DNA from: Protonemura montana
Taxonomy: Eukaryota > Arthropoda > Insecta > Plecoptera > Nemouridae
NCBI GenBank assembly: GCA_947568835.1
Contig: OX387605.1
Location: forward strand, 17,736,418-17,800,417
Reading direction: 5' to 3'
Length of the DNA stretch: 64,000 nt
The position numbers were made by a program, and so were the translations under genes. The notes beneath the pieces were generated by a model that did no database searches, was not told the origin of the DNA, and saw nothing but the letters and a program-made list of their open reading frames with translations. This document shows positions 22,838 through 36,262 of this stretch, piece by piece (the first letter of the stretch is position 1; every line of letters begins with the position of its first letter).

Positions 22838-25800
22838 AAATTTCCATTGTTTAAATCTGTCCGTTTTCATACAAAAAAATCGAGGTGGATTTGCGCCTTT
22901 CTAAGGATCGTTGAAAAGTGCAAACTTGAAAATCGACTGATTTGCATTCAGAAGCGAATGTTTGAATGCAAATGACACGTTATAGTACGCCGATCTAACT
23001 ATGTAAGCCATTGTTCGCTCACACAAACTCGATTGCGGCTTCACACTGAAAACCTAAAAGAAAAGCAAAATTTTCCACAACGTTAGAAAATCCTTTTCAT
23101 TTGTTAGTGCTAGGTTTTTCCGTCTCGTATTATTCTTAACTAAAATCTGAACAATGGATATCCACAGAGGTGTGAGATTTGTGCTCGCCTAACCGGGTGC
23201 CAGCTACAATAATGAATGAATACCAGCATGGCAGCCAGGCAGGCGTCAAATAAAAAATAATATCTTACTACGCTGTCTTTTCACGGTTCAAGCGTCGCAC
23301 GTCAGATCTTGAACAGTTATAACAATAGGGATATTGTTGTTTGTCTGGATGCCGGCATTGTACATGCCCTGTTCGCTGCAGTCAGATGGCAAGAAGACAC
23401 GCCACCAGGGAAATATATGCGTTATGAGATAGCAGAGGCCGTCGCTTGTCGCACGGGGATCCGGCTAGCCGTCTTAATAAAACACCTGTGAGACAACAGG
23501 AGCTTTTAAGAGAAACATGGGTATAATTATCTTGTAATGAGATCTGGTGCAAGGTAAGGTTTTATAGGGGTTCTTTCTTAAAGCCATGAGAGTGAAAAAA
23601 AAAACGTTTATCTTTTATAACGATCAGGTGCCACCAGACTGGCAATGCAAATTAACAGCAACATTTTGACCTAAATCGGTAAAAATAGCATGTCGCCATA
23701 TTTTCTTGTTTAAATATAGGTGTGGCCTACCGTTAATAAATTGTACCAATCAATAATTCCGGATATCCTTCGAGGCAAATACGGAGATGGAAAAGGAATT
23801 GCCTTATTTGCAACGTGAAGTGGAAATTGTGTCTATAATAAGAGAATTTGCCGCATTGAAGCAGCGACATCGTATCTTCATTCTTATACGAGGACCAGAA
23901 TAATGGGGGTCACACATTTCGTAGAAAGCGTCGTTTTATAACCTGGGGTCATTTCACTTCCAAGAAAAAAATGTCGGAAGCATCGTTCACCACGTGACTT
24001 GCCTTTCTGACATGCTACATTTCTTTGAAAGCTGTTGTTAACTTTCCATTTGACATTGCTGAGCTGAGCAACAATTTCAATCAGCATTAAACGCAAAAAC
24101 GAGTGTTGTGACTGCAACTACAAGATTTGGTTACTTAGATAGTAAAACAAGAACACGATATGAAATCTACTGACTTTTTCGTCTGATTTCCTCTGTGCAG
24201 TGCATGCAATGTCAGAAAATATGAGATGTGACAGAAAAATGATTAGATCTAGATAAAAAAGGAATCTGAGTTGAACATATTCTCGGATTTTCTATTTATT
24301 CATTTATGCACCCCTTAATTGAAGCTGCTGGTGTACTATAAAATGCAATCTCCAGATCGGGTTCAATGGAGCCAGAAACAAGGGGTGAAGTTTATCGATG
24401 CAGGAAAACTGTTGCTTTGTTTCTCATAAATATATTTTGGCGTGCTGTAGGTTTATTTAAACGCTTCGGCCATTTTTCATAAAGGTCGGTTGGTGTACGT
24501 GTTTTGCGGAAGAGTTTTTGATTTACAGCATAGGTCGGTGAAAATTTTCGAGCAATTAGCTTGTTATTGCTTAAGTCGCTTGAACGTCTACCCATATATA
24601 CTTGCCAGCCCTTAAATTGGTGTATAAATTTCTATGACGAGAGGAGCACGCCCATCTGTTTCACATTCTCACCACAAGAAACTCTAAGAAAACAGAATAT
24701 TCGTGTTGGGAGTGGTTTTTGTTAATTTGAGATGCCATGGTTTGGAAGATTTATTGTTTGGTATGTTACGTGAAGTCCAACATGTTTTCTTAGCGCAAAA
24801 CGATAACGATTGACTAGCACTGTTGCCATAAGCCGTGTACCGAAACATAGAGGAGGTAGGTAACTTGGAGGTAGTGAAAATGAAACGCGGCCGTACAGAT
24901 ATTTTCCTCAATCAAAAAAAACTGAGCAGTGTCTTCTGGGTAGGTGGTTTCTTGGTACTCGGAAAAATTGCTTCTCTGCCTTCGGGTGCAAGATTCAGAG
25001 GCAATTTGTTTTCTTTGGCACGAGAAGAAAACAATTAAACCACTGTTTGTAAGAAAAACCAATGTGAGGAGTACCTGTATCGTTCGTACGTGAGTGGTCT
25101 ATTAATAATCTTGTATGTTTCCTCAAAAGAAGGCGTTTGCAAGGTGAGGAGAAATTCATTTAGAGAAATGTTTTTATGGGAGTAAAAAGTTTCTGGTATG
25201 TACCATCGCCGCCACTTGGCAGAACATAAAAAGTAACGCGGAAGACCGCCACATTTTTTTTTCTTACTTTATCTTATATCAAACCAAACATGTGTTACAA
25301 AAGACGTAAATATATATATACACATAGTACGTGTGCAAAAATAAGTGACCACATGGAAATATTCATCATGGCGGCAGGCACAATTTCATATATACGCTCA
25401 TCTTTACACATGTGGCCTTCAAGTAAAAAAATTCAGTCGCAACATTTATCACAAAACACATAATATAACTTCTAAATTGTCGTTCACAAAAATAAAGTTT
25501 TTTTTTTTCAATAATATTCTTGGCATGTTCCACCCCCTAAATCTTGCAACAGCGAAATATTCGAAAGTGTTTTTGCACGGCTAGTCGTGATTTATATCTT
25601 ATCAATAATTGTTCCGATCTCTCCGTTGGCTATGGTCGGGGCGAACGGAGTTGAAAAGCGGAAAAGCGAAAAAGCGTCGCTGAAGCGCACGCGCATCCCA
25701 GACCGCACTCACGGGGCCGACGAGAAAAAAAAGGAAAAGCTGCTAGTTTCTTTTTTTCTTTATGGCTCGCTGCAAACGTCTGCGACGCAGAAAACGTACA

Positions 25801-28022
25801 AGTCACATGCAGAAGAATGTGTGGCGTGAGCGTCACCAATTAGTCAACACTCGGTCTCGGAAAAGCCAAAACTTTCCCCGGGCAAAAAAAGGAGGAAAAT
25901 TGGACTACAATGATACGCGAAAAAGAAAACTCTTTATCACACCGTTTTGTGTCAAAAACTGAAATATTAAAAGAGAACTGGAATCAACTCGAAGAAAATG
26001 AAATGTGCCTCCCAATTTAATAGTCCACCGCTTTCAGCGAACGTAACTCAAGCTTAAGCAAACTTTCACTTGACATGGCCAGGATAAACCGATAGTTTAC
26101 TGTTCAAGCCTTTCGACAGACACAGGGGCAAGTTATAAGCTACTTCCATGCGGTAGCGCCCAGTAATTCTATTAGCTTGCCGTCATATTTACAGCATAAA
26201 CAATGAAAATATGCATAAATATTGAGTATATGATTCCGGTTTATCATCAGAAAGCGTATGCAGCATGGGTGGATTAGTGCGTACTGTAATCCCCGCGTAA
26301 TGTGTGAAGCTCAATATCCTGTTTTCCCTTGCCACGAGTCGGGCATATCCTTGCTAAATCTTCAAACATGTTGTTCTACTCCTGCATATATGCAATCCGC
26401 AGGCTATAGGTCCGTGCAAATTGTGTATAGGGCCATTGCAGATCCGGAGAACGAAATCGCTAGTAATTTTTTGAGCTCGTAAGTATCTAATCTCATTACA
26501 GTCATGCAAAAAAAGAGAGTGCTTCTAAATTACATACAAAGTTCCCAGAAAAAAAAGAAAAAAAATCCTAGTCCGGATTTTTTTTCCGCATATAAATGGA
26601 AAACCATGACATATGAGAGAATTAATGAGCCGTATACACCCGGATTTTAATTAAGTTACATGTCTACTTGACATATAACACACATGTATATATATATACA
26701 AAACATTAAATGGATAGCAGGAAAATCCATGAAAATCGCCAGAGAGCAGCATAACTCGGGACGTTTTCACGTCGAGCTAGTTGTCAAGCGGACAATGGTT
26801 GAGTAACACATCAGCATCAGCATCAGCATCAGCATCAGCTCCATCTAGTCGTGTGACGACGCTGACACCGCGTGTAACCATAACCCTAACCGAAGGCATA
26901 GTACCGGTCACCAAAGCAAAATGACGGATCGTATATTTGTAGGCGATATGGCCAACACATTAGCGTGTATTTCTGTTATTGCCGTATGATTCAGATTAAC
27001 GTTTGTTTACCGGTAACAGCGTCCCGCGTAATGATGAGTTATGGCATTGGGCCGCGTGGAAAATCTATGCCTACCCAGTGCCTGTAGCGCCTATGGGTCG
27101 TAGTCGTTGCTTCGCTGTGGCAGGACTTGGCTGTAGCATGACTATAGATATGCAGGATTTGCGATGCCCACAGGGATAAAACACCCTTTTACAAGCCTTC
27201 CTGCATAAAACAAAGCAGGATTTTGGAAAATTTACGACATTTTTAATTTGACTTTCTAGATATAAACTTCATAAAATTGGCAATATTTCAGCATTATTTT
27301 TCATGGCGTGATTTTAACCTTGAATAAGCTTTAACGAATTGATTTCCAAGACAAAAGTCAGTTTAGTTCTTGAGGTTTTTACCTGTGTTTGGGGAAAAGT
27401 CGCGATTTTGTCAAACAAAAGTCAGTTATTTCAATCCACCTGCTTCTTTTCGGGAACGACGACGGAAGACGCAATTTTCCTTGATGTTTAGATAAAGCTA
27501 TCCCAGGAGAGCGTGAGGAATAGTATTATTCGACACCACATGGTTGTGTATCTATAATAAAACATCAGATGAGATCCATGTTTCTACAAATTTCCGAGTA
27601 TGACCTATATTATCACACAATGCAACTTCATTTGCATTAAGTTGTCTTTGTTTTATCTGATGATTGGAATTGGTTTGCGCAATGTTATTTGTTTGTGATT
27701 GAAATACATTAATTGTCCGACAGAGATACGGCTCATGTTCAAAGTGAATATTTCTAATTAAAATGACATTAATATAACCAAATCCAAATAGCTGTTTGAT
27801 GTGCTTTGTCTTTTCTGATGCCGCAATAATAAACACGTGCTAATTATGTTTCGATCGCTTTAATGATGAATGTAACATGTCAGTGTTAAGTTTCAAATCT
27901 AAATGCGAAATAAAAAGAATTTTGCAAAATTCACTGCGGTCAACTTGTGATGTTATTACTTGATAAATTGTAACCTCGCTCTCTACCCACTATAGCACGA
28001 CTAATGCACCTTTCCTTTCTTC
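22838..28022. other. Gene-poor stretch with a CATCAG microsatellite
   Basis: Contains five exact CATCAG units at 26809-26838 and a short AT/AC tract at 25310-25325. A possible exon (26403-26478, plus) lies between CAATCCGCAG and GTAAGTATCT and stays open in one frame (YRSVQIVYRAIADPENEIAS). A minus-strand frame of 67 codons at 24392-24595 starts with ATG and has a basic, protein-like composition but no known family. None of these is firm. Confidence 0.4.
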
Positions 28023-28597
28023 TCGAACTGCCGTCTCCATTCCTTCCTAGAACTGGCACCTCCTTTCCTTGCAAAAACCGGCACCTCCATTCTTTCAAGA
28101 ACTGGCACCTATATTCTTTCAAGAACTGGCACCTCTATTATTTCAAGAACCGGCACCTCTATTATTTCAAGAACTGGCACCTCTATTATTTCAAGAACTG
28201 GCACCTCTATTATTTCAAGAACCGGCACCTCTATTATTTCAAGAACTGGCACCTCTATTATTTCAAGAACTGGCTCCTCTATTATTTCAAGAACTGGCGC
28301 CTCTATTATTTCAAGAACTGGCACCTCTATTATTTCAAGAACTGGCGCCTCTATTATTTCAAGAACTGGCACCTCTATTATTTCAAGAACTGTCACCTCT
28401 ATTATTTCAAGAACTGGCACCTCTATTATTTCAAGAACTGGCGCCTCTATTCTTTGAAGAACTGGCACCTCTATTATTTCAAGAACTGGCGCCTCTATTA
28501 TTTCAAGAACTGGCACCTCTATTATTTCAAGAACTGGCACCTCTATTATTTCAAGAACTGGCACCTCTATTATTTCAAGAACTGACCCCTCCGTTTC
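28023..28597. repeat. 24-bp minisatellite, about 24 units
   Basis: About 24 units of 24 bp, CTATTATTTCAAGAACTGGC plus ACCT. The outer units (28023-28100 and the last) are more diverged than the inner ones, the usual pattern for unequal exchange. Recurrent variants are GCACCT/GCGCCT and AACTGG/AACCGG. Because 24 is a multiple of three, all three plus-strand frames and one minus-strand frame lack stops. They read as repeats of LFQELAPL, YYFKNWHL, IISRTGTS and (minus) EIIEVPVL. Openness is therefore a property of the unit and no proof of translation. No start codon context, signal peptide or splice site singles out one frame. Confidence 0.93.
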
Positions 28598-31500
28598 CTG
28601 CCAGAAACTAGTATGAATTCTAAGAACTCTTCTTTACCAACGAACTGAAACAGCGAATTTTTGACGTGATGCGCGATAATTTTGTCAAAAAATCATACGC
28701 ACTAAAGACAAATTATTGGCATAACTTTGTCATTTCAATAACAGCAAGAATGTTCGCTTCCATCATCGAATCGCAAATTGGCAGTAAAATATTGTTCACT
28801 CGAATGAGTTTACCGCCTCAGTCGCTTCCTTTGCTGCCGAGTTTTTTCCAGCGTACCTAACGTCGCTATTCGAGCTCCACACTTAGGTGATGGGCGTAGT
28901 ATTACTCCGTGACGTGTATTGGAAATTATTCATGAGGACTAAACTTCAGATTCAAATGCATTTAAGAAAAGAATATTTTTATTACCATATAGCGAAGCGT
29001 AAAACGCAGGCCCAAAAATTTCGCGCAGGATTTCTGCGCGTGTAACTGAATGATAAAAATAAGTCAAAGGCATTTTTGTGCTTGCATGGAATAGTTATGT
29101 CTTCCTCATTTTATTTTAAAGATATTTTGAAATGGAAGCTTCCTCAAGATAATCGTCAAAGTAAAATCAAAATGTTCCATCTCGTCCCTGGATCCATTCT
29201 TATATCATACATTTTCTTACACATCTTATCTCTGAAAATGGCATGACTTCACTATACCTGCCATTCAATGGCAGTCACCAGCTCATTCGTGAACTTAATT
29301 AGACAAAGTCAGACTTTAAAAATACATTTTGAAGTAAAATGATAAATTGCGTGAAAAGCTTTCCGAGATTGAAGGTGTCCACTGCCTCCCAGCTAGGTGC
29401 AAGAGTTTTGTAATGAAATACAAGGGACTTTTTGCTGCGCGATATTATGCTTGCTCATTTTAAATCTGCAAACAACTGTAATTTCAAAATAAAGCATGAT
29501 AATCGTGACATTTCACTGAAACGGAAGTCATGTAAAAAGCAATTTCCTCTGCTTTAATAAGATTAGCTTAACTTCACAAGGAATGTACACAAAGAACAAA
29601 AGCGGACGAAATGTAATACATCTTAGGAATCCAAGTAAGAGAGACTAATTAATTAATAATCAGATTTTATTCCATTGTTTTATGAAAAATTTCAAGGGAC
29701 GGATATGAGAAAAAACTGGAAAAACATTTAAAAAAACCGTGGGTTTATAAATGCAGAACTTGCACGTGTATGGTGTTGCACTATGTCCGCACTATGTTTG
29801 CACTATATTTGCACTGTTTGCTTTTATCTACAAACTACGCCATCTTGCTTATATTCTGATAAAAAACTGGATTATATTTTACACAGCTTCTCTATTTATT
29901 CAAATTTTTTTGTACATTTAGACATGTTTTATTTTTGCTTAAAACTTTATCTACAGCACATAAGTGAAGTACTTTACTTAAACATAGGAATAATTTTCCG
30001 TCACTTCCGAGACAAAATTATCCCATGAGGCTAATTCTTACATTTATCTGGAGCTCAAATTTGTTAACTCAAAATAATAATGCTGTCATGCTCCATGTTA
30101 CAGTTACACGAAAAACGTCTTGAATCACGATTGAATGATTACTTCAAAGAAGATATTTACAGAAGACAAAAGGCCAGACAGAAATAAACAAGTGTTCGAG
30201 ATTCAGCGACACATTTTTGCTACAACCTGAGGCCCATGCCGGCGTAACTTTAGCCAATTTCAACTAATGTGCTTGAACTTTAAGTTTCAAGGTGAACATA
30301 TCGTAAAAATATATTTTGAGTGACATGGGCAGACCCTTTATTATAAAGTTTGGTCGGTGTGACATTTGACACGGCCAAAAAGAATTTACCAATAGCAACT
30401 TTGTAAAATCTAGTGGGGACATGCCCACCGTCTTGAAATTGATTTTACGCTTATTACACTGTGTTCTGGTATTTCCATTCCCCAGAGCTCATTTATGAAG
30501 TTGATTCTTTGCAAAATGAAATCGAGCCATGCTAATTGAAAAATAACCGCAAGTAATTTCACAGTGAAGAACTTAATTTGGCTTATTTCAAACTATGATA
30601 TAAATGAACGTTTGAACTAGCTCCGAATGAAATTGCCCGTTTGACAACTAAGAGCTAATTGCTAAGCAGCATTGTAATGCTGTTAATTGCAAACCTCGTG
30701 CGGCCGTCGGGCCTGTTTGTGATCATTTAGCAGGGTCTGATTCTGATTCTGTCAACCACAACCAACGTAGCCCCATGGTAGAGCCACAATTAGGTCGGCG
30801 AACACTCCCAAGATTTGTTTGAATCTCCCGTCATCGCACGAGTCAAATCCGGATGACAGTTGCCTGTCATCTGTTGCAGTTTACAATTGCATGTTGGAAT
30901 TAATTTCGTTGCATAATTTCGATACCATGTGTTGCATGCTACTTGACACGAGTTTAATTGGTATCCAGATTCGAAAAAAATATTTACAAGTCCTGTTTTT
31001 GGATAAAAGGGAATACGACAAAGGTTATCTTGCTATTTTAGAAACAGGTTGTGCAGGCTAAGGATAATTTAAGTTCTCAACTAGGTGAAATAAAATATTT
31101 GTTACTATAACACCTAGTCTTATGGAATCAGCATTCAGCTAAGCATTTCAAGTAAGAATTCAGGTGGATTTTCACGCAGTAGGAAAGGTATTACTAAAAC
31201 AACTTTCCCAAACTTTCTCAGAGAGCTCAGCCCCTAATCTTTGAGACACTTCTAGCATTCAGCACTTGCAAGGCCTTTACAGCTGAAATGATGCGGTGAA
31301 AAGTGATTCTGAACGCCGTTAAGAAAATCCGGCTAAAACGCGGGAAGTAAATTACTTACTTGAAAATAGATTGAGTGAAAAGTGCCAGTAGCGAGAGTTT
31401 TCCGGGGGAGATGTCGCTATGAAAGACAGCCGATGTTTCTCTGTCTGTTGTCGCTAGCCTAGAGTAACAACCCCTCCACTCTTTGACAATGTTATAAAAC

Positions 31501-33102
31501 ACAGCTCGGAAGTTTCGGTTTCGTTCGGAAATGAAGAGGTATCGACAAAGTTGGAAATTCAATAAACTTTATAGAAGAGAGTAGAGATTTTCTCGTTTTA
31601 TCTTCTATTTCATAAAAAAAAAAGTAGTTCTAAACACTTTTTGTGTCTGCATTCGTAAAAACCCATTATTTCCTTACAGAAACAAACTGGGTAAAGATTC
31701 TTTTAACGACGAAACTATTTGTGTATTCCATTTTCTCAGTGCTCAAGCAACCTCAATTTAAACACAAATTTTAATGGTCAATTAGTCACATTATGCCACT
31801 GTTTAATATGCTTTATAATTTCTCTGGACGCGTGATTAAAGCTGAAAGAGCAGCAGCCGCATAAAAATGAACGCGTAGGTGAATGTGCGCTTAATTCACC
31901 TGGTCCCTTTGCAGACCGCCCGATATAATTCCGTTGGCAAGAAGCTTTGGCTAGGCTCCACGCAGCTTCACACGTAGCCACAGCGCTGCGGTGGAAAGCT
32001 ATACGCAGCGCATCGCGTCGTGGCTTTCCGAGTACACCCAAAACGCGGCGTCGACGTCGACGTCGACGTCGGCGTCGCCATCGGCATCGCATGACGCGGA
32101 ACTGCATTCAATAGCGTATGCTTTATGCGGTACATCTGCATACAAGTTGGATGGGTAATGCGCCATGCGATATCATTCAAATGTGTCATCTTTTAGCCAA
32201 ATGTCTTGAGAAATACGATGTGAACAATAATCTCTGAAGTTTCTTGGCTGTTTTGAAACAAAAAGACGAGTCAGATCTTCCATTTCCACTGCACAAATTT
32301 AACATTAAACACCAATACTTTCGTATTAAACAGTTTAACTCTTTTTTCTACTTTGACGGCGCCAACCAGAACTAAACAAGCGATTTTTTTTTCATTTAAC
32401 GTTGAGCTGCGATAGTCGCTAAGATAATCAGACAATATTTCTCATTGTTGACGTCTGACCGTGACGTTGGTTTTCTTGTCACATCTAATTACGAAATCAT
32501 TCCATTGCCAGACGTCGTTCTTCATGTCTGATGACCCAGAAAGAGTTTCTTGCCAACACTAATGCGCGCGCGCGCCAGCGTTATCGCAGTTCTCCTGGCG
32601 GGCGGGCCAGGCACTAAACAATACCTTCGAAAGTTCGAATCCCACAGACAATTGTGGGATAAGATCGCTTCAATCGCTCCAGATGATTGAACAATTGAGC
32701 TGGCTTCGTGATACGGTTATTTAGGTGTGTGTTATTTTAGCTTTGTAGCATCTTGGAATAAACTATTGTGATTATAAGGACCTATCGGTGGTTTCTTGAA
32801 CCTACACAATTTTAAGTGATCTATTAATGTCAAAGAGCGAATGAATGCGATGCATGTTATTTTAGTTTAAATGTACTCTGTAGAAGAACCAGTGTGTTAT
32901 AGTGTTTTTGTTGCTGAATTTTTGGATTTATGACAGGTACCTATACTGGGAGTGTAGGTGGTTTTTCTCGTCGAGTTATTTTACGGCGCCTACGGTTAAA
33001 CGCTGCGAAAAACAATTTTCTTTCTGTTTGAATGGCTAGATTGTGAAAACTGGATTGAACTTTATGGAACTGTTTTTTTCTCTGTTGAAGACGCGGCGGA
33101 TG
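28598..33102. other. Gene-poor stretch
   Basis: No gene recognised. It holds a CpG-rich GTCGAC hexamer cluster at 32046-32091 and an alternating GCGCGCGCGCGC tract at 32564-32575. A lone B-box-like AAGTTCGAATCCC at 32631-32643 has no convincing A box. Sequence at 30640-30780 has TAATTG-type homeodomain core sites and could be regulatory, but this is only a guess. Confidence 0.45.
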
Positions 33103-33175
33103 GATTTGAGTCATTGCAAGAGCCGCCCATGTTTGGATTTTACGACTCTTCTCATAAAAGTCCTGGGTTCGAACC
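33103..33175 (+). repeat. tRNA-like SINE head relic
   Basis: A weak A-box-like GATTTGAGTCATTGCAAGAGC at 33103-33123 is followed by a perfect B-box core GGTTCGAACC at 33166-33175. A T-rich stretch follows. Spacing fits a tRNA-derived polymerase III promoter; stems are not convincing, so a degraded SINE is more likely than a tRNA gene. Confidence 0.35.
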
Positions 33176-34043
33176 TTTTTTGTGGTCTTTTCGTAAGCTT
33201 AAACGGCTTCCCCACGAACATTGGTCGAGATTGAAAAGTTAATGTCTTGTTTTGTACAGATATTTCCCGTCTTTGATTTTAAGTCCAAATATGTAAACTT
33301 TGAAAGCTATACACATTTTTATAGTTATTATTATTATGATTATGAATTATTTTATTCTTCTTATTATTTTAGCCCCACAGATAAGTCTTTCGGTCTTGGT
33401 GGACTTATAAAAATCGAAAAGTATACATAACAACGTAAATCACAAAATAAAAATAATAAAAAAAAAAACTCAAAAAAGTGTAACCCAACTAGGGAAATGT
33501 TCCCGTTTCAACACCTCTCGCTGGTATTTTAAAAACTATCCGAGTCAATTGAATTTGACCGATTTGAGAGGAAAATAAGAGATCAATAAAACTTAATCTT
33601 TCATGCACCAATTTTTGATTTGAATTGTTGTTACAGATGCGCAACATAAACACATTCATTTAATTAATTATTTTATCCACAAAGCTAATGAAAAATCAGC
33701 GAAGTAGTTTAAACGTCCACAAAACCTTGCAAATCTCGGTAGGTACATAATTCATCAAGTTTGTAACAAAGTAAAAAGTAAACAATGCCACCTGGAGACA
33801 ATGAGGCGGAGGAAAGCGAGGGAATTTAGAAGATTCGTTCATTTTATGCACAACTCAACAACCCCATGCGAATCAACCAGATATTATTATGTGTAATGAA
33901 AGAGAACAGAGAAAATAATTCCCAGAAAAGCTACAAATACTGCCATTTATTTAAAAAAAGATCTTGCTGCTGCTTGTGATTCACATGGTTTATAATGGTT
34001 TACAAATGTATATTATACTTAGAAGAACAATTGTTTTACTTAC

Positions 34044-34109
34044 TTCTGTAGCACCAAACAAGATCGGTATGTAGAATTTCAATTGAAAATCTGGTAAGTG
34101 GTTACAAAC
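34044..34109 (-). CDS. Candidate 66-bp micro-exon, phase 0/0
   Basis: On the minus strand the pyrimidine-rich TCTCTTTGTTTCAG is followed by 66 bases and then GTAAGTAAAA. Only one of three frames is open. It translates as VCNHLPDFQLKF then YIPILFGATE, 22 codons, beginning and ending on codon boundaries. The translation looks like part of a folded protein but I cannot assign a family. A competing plus-strand exon with equally good sites (TTACTTCTGTAG, then 42 bases at 34052-34093, then GTAAGTGG) overlaps it. That makes strand choice uncertain and coincidence possible. Confidence 0.3.
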
Positions 34110-34767
34110 CTGAAACAAAGAGACAATTTCGTTAACATTTAATCCTTTTCAATCAGAATCCAACACCCACATCTATCTTATTTGATACGCAAATTGACCC
34201 CATTCCCCGGACAGCATGTTAAAAACCACTTTTGAATAAACAGGATTGCAGTGTCCTTAATGATTATGATAAGGTCCAATACCATTTTTTTTTTAAACAC
34301 AACTTTATAAAGCATTTAGGGGAGCCATCGCAATTTTTCTTCCACTTCATACGAATGCGTCTACTAATCCATTCCCATAGATTCGGACCAGGTCACATCC
34401 AGTAGATAAACTAGAGCATGTGCCCATAATTCAAAATGAGGCGAGAAGTCTTGCAGATGGCATCCGAGTCAATAAAACCATGTCGACAAAAAACAATTGA
34501 CTCTGCTGCCGGTGAAAGCTGCAATATGCGCGACGCCGCGACGCCGAGCGCCGCAGTGCTCGGCTGACAAGTAATATCAGAGACGTCGGATTTCGCCATT
34601 TCTCACGGCGTTGGCGTCGACGACGTACGGACGGCACATGTGTTGACTTTCGCTGACGCTAGTGGATCGTGATTGTGGTTGACCCGGGGTTGCGCTATGA
34701 TTGGGTTCGATGGAATAGGGCCGCGCGGAATGGATGATGTGGCCCTAGAGAAAGTGCGTTGTCTCAC

Positions 34768-34818
34768 GGGGTGTGGGGGGGAGGGGGCTGGTGAAGGGAC
34801 GGTCGAAGGGAAGGGGGC
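34768..34818 (+). other. G-quadruplex-prone tract
   Basis: At least four runs of three to seven G within about 50 bases on the plus strand, in a locally G-rich segment. The minus strand of this region has a 147-codon open frame (34603-35046) that is proline-rich where it crosses the tract. I recognise no domain in it and regard it as chance. Confidence 0.6.
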
Positions 34819-36096
34819 AGTTGACCCGAAGGGTTGCCGTACGCTACTAGAAGCAAGTGTGATGATTAGGGTCCAACCCTTTCCAGTTGTACCTACTGGG
34901 AGTTGAAAAATAGTTGAAGAGACCGTTTTAAAGGAAGCTTTAAATTGAGTAAAAGTTGGTTTATCAACATTTTGGTGAGCCTGTTTGCCTGAAACTAGAA
35001 AACTACAGTTTGCCAGTGTTCCGGTCTTAATTCGCATTATGTACAACTAAAAAGTTGTGGTATCCTTCCTTCCACTGAGGTTTTTTTGTATTCAAATGTT
35101 GAAAAATCAAAGAGGTGAAACGTAGTCACAACGAATTATTTAGGCACGCATACTTCCGAATCGCAATCGACAAACGATAATGTATTTTATTTCCCGAATT
35201 ATTTGAAGTTCCATTCTTTTATAAGCTTTCTCTTAAACTTTCCTTCAAAAGCGATCTCTTTGTCTGCTAGCCTTTTCATATTAGATTCACGGGCATGGCT
35301 TACATTCTGTCCGAGTAAATAAGAAACAAATTTAATTATCGTCAATGAACATTTTAAAACGCAAGAAGCTTTTAAACAAAGAGGAAAAAAAAGATAAAAA
35401 GGAAATGTTGGACTGTATAATCTTCATCAGAGCTTAGACTCACGAATGGGAAATTAAAAATATAAAGCCTCGTTTAATTGAAAAGCTGCTGCTAAATAAT
35501 TATAAGCGAAGAAAAGACTACGGGATTTTCTGACATGAAGTGAAAAGAAAATAATTATTACAAAAATTTTCTTAAATAAGAAAAAAGAACGAAATTAAAT
35601 ATTTACATGATTTTACCAAAGCATATTTTTGACGTTTGGTACGACTGATTAAAACACATTTCTTGATCAGCAAATACCGCTGTGCAAGTAACGCCAACTA
35701 CAGGAAGTCACTACCGTCACGAGAACAATGACGAAGCTAGAAACTTGGATGTCTCGACACGAACGATCGAAGACATCAGTTTCTGAAATGCTTATATAAG
35801 TCGCTTTAGTTGGGCAACACTTGGTGTCTAGTTTCAAGAAAAGCGGCCCTCGCGACAGAACATCTAAAGTGTCTACGTCCGAGGCTGAAACTTGGCCCAT
35901 CGTTCCACGTCGAATCCCGTGTCAACTGCTCGACCAGAAACAATAAGACGTCCAAGAAAGACGTCGATGGTCGCTGTCACATGACAGGTTCAGATAATCG
36001 CCGACTGCTGCGAGCTTCCAGAACACTTACGCAGTGTCCCGATCGAATATCACGTGGTTTTATAAGCTGGACCAAGTTCATGCTAAGCTGAGCTTG

Positions 36097-36262
36097 TCAC
36101 GTCACCGATGTCAGAGGATGGGTAATTAAAGCGAGACATGGCACGCCTATAGCACGTCATGACCTTGATAATTACGTTCCATGACCGCCATGATAAAAGC
36201 GGCACCTCTATATGACGTCACAACCGTGATGATCAAAGCGGGACTCGGCACCTCCACAGAGG
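36097..36262. promoter_or_regulatory. Decayed tandem repeat carrying CRE/ATF-like sites
   Basis: Three to four diverged units share the order TGAC-C, GAT(A/G)AT-AAAGCGG, then GGCACCTC (best at 36122-36146, 36190-36209 and 36229-36258). Embedded in them are a perfect palindromic CRE, TGACGTCA (36213-36220), and half-site-like CACGTCATGACC (36153-36164) and GTCACGTCACC (from 36095). The density of TGACG cores suggests either a bZIP-responsive element or simply an old repeat that contains them. Confidence 0.35.

Noticed and set aside
31778..32189. Arginine-rich frames over the GTCGAC island
   Set aside because: The run of arginines, and the TSTSTSTP run in another frame, both come from the hexamer repeat and not from a protein.
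34603..35046. 147-codon minus-strand open frame, proline/serine-rich near its C-terminus
   Set aside because: The openness follows from the G-rich plus strand; no family recognised and no start or splice support.
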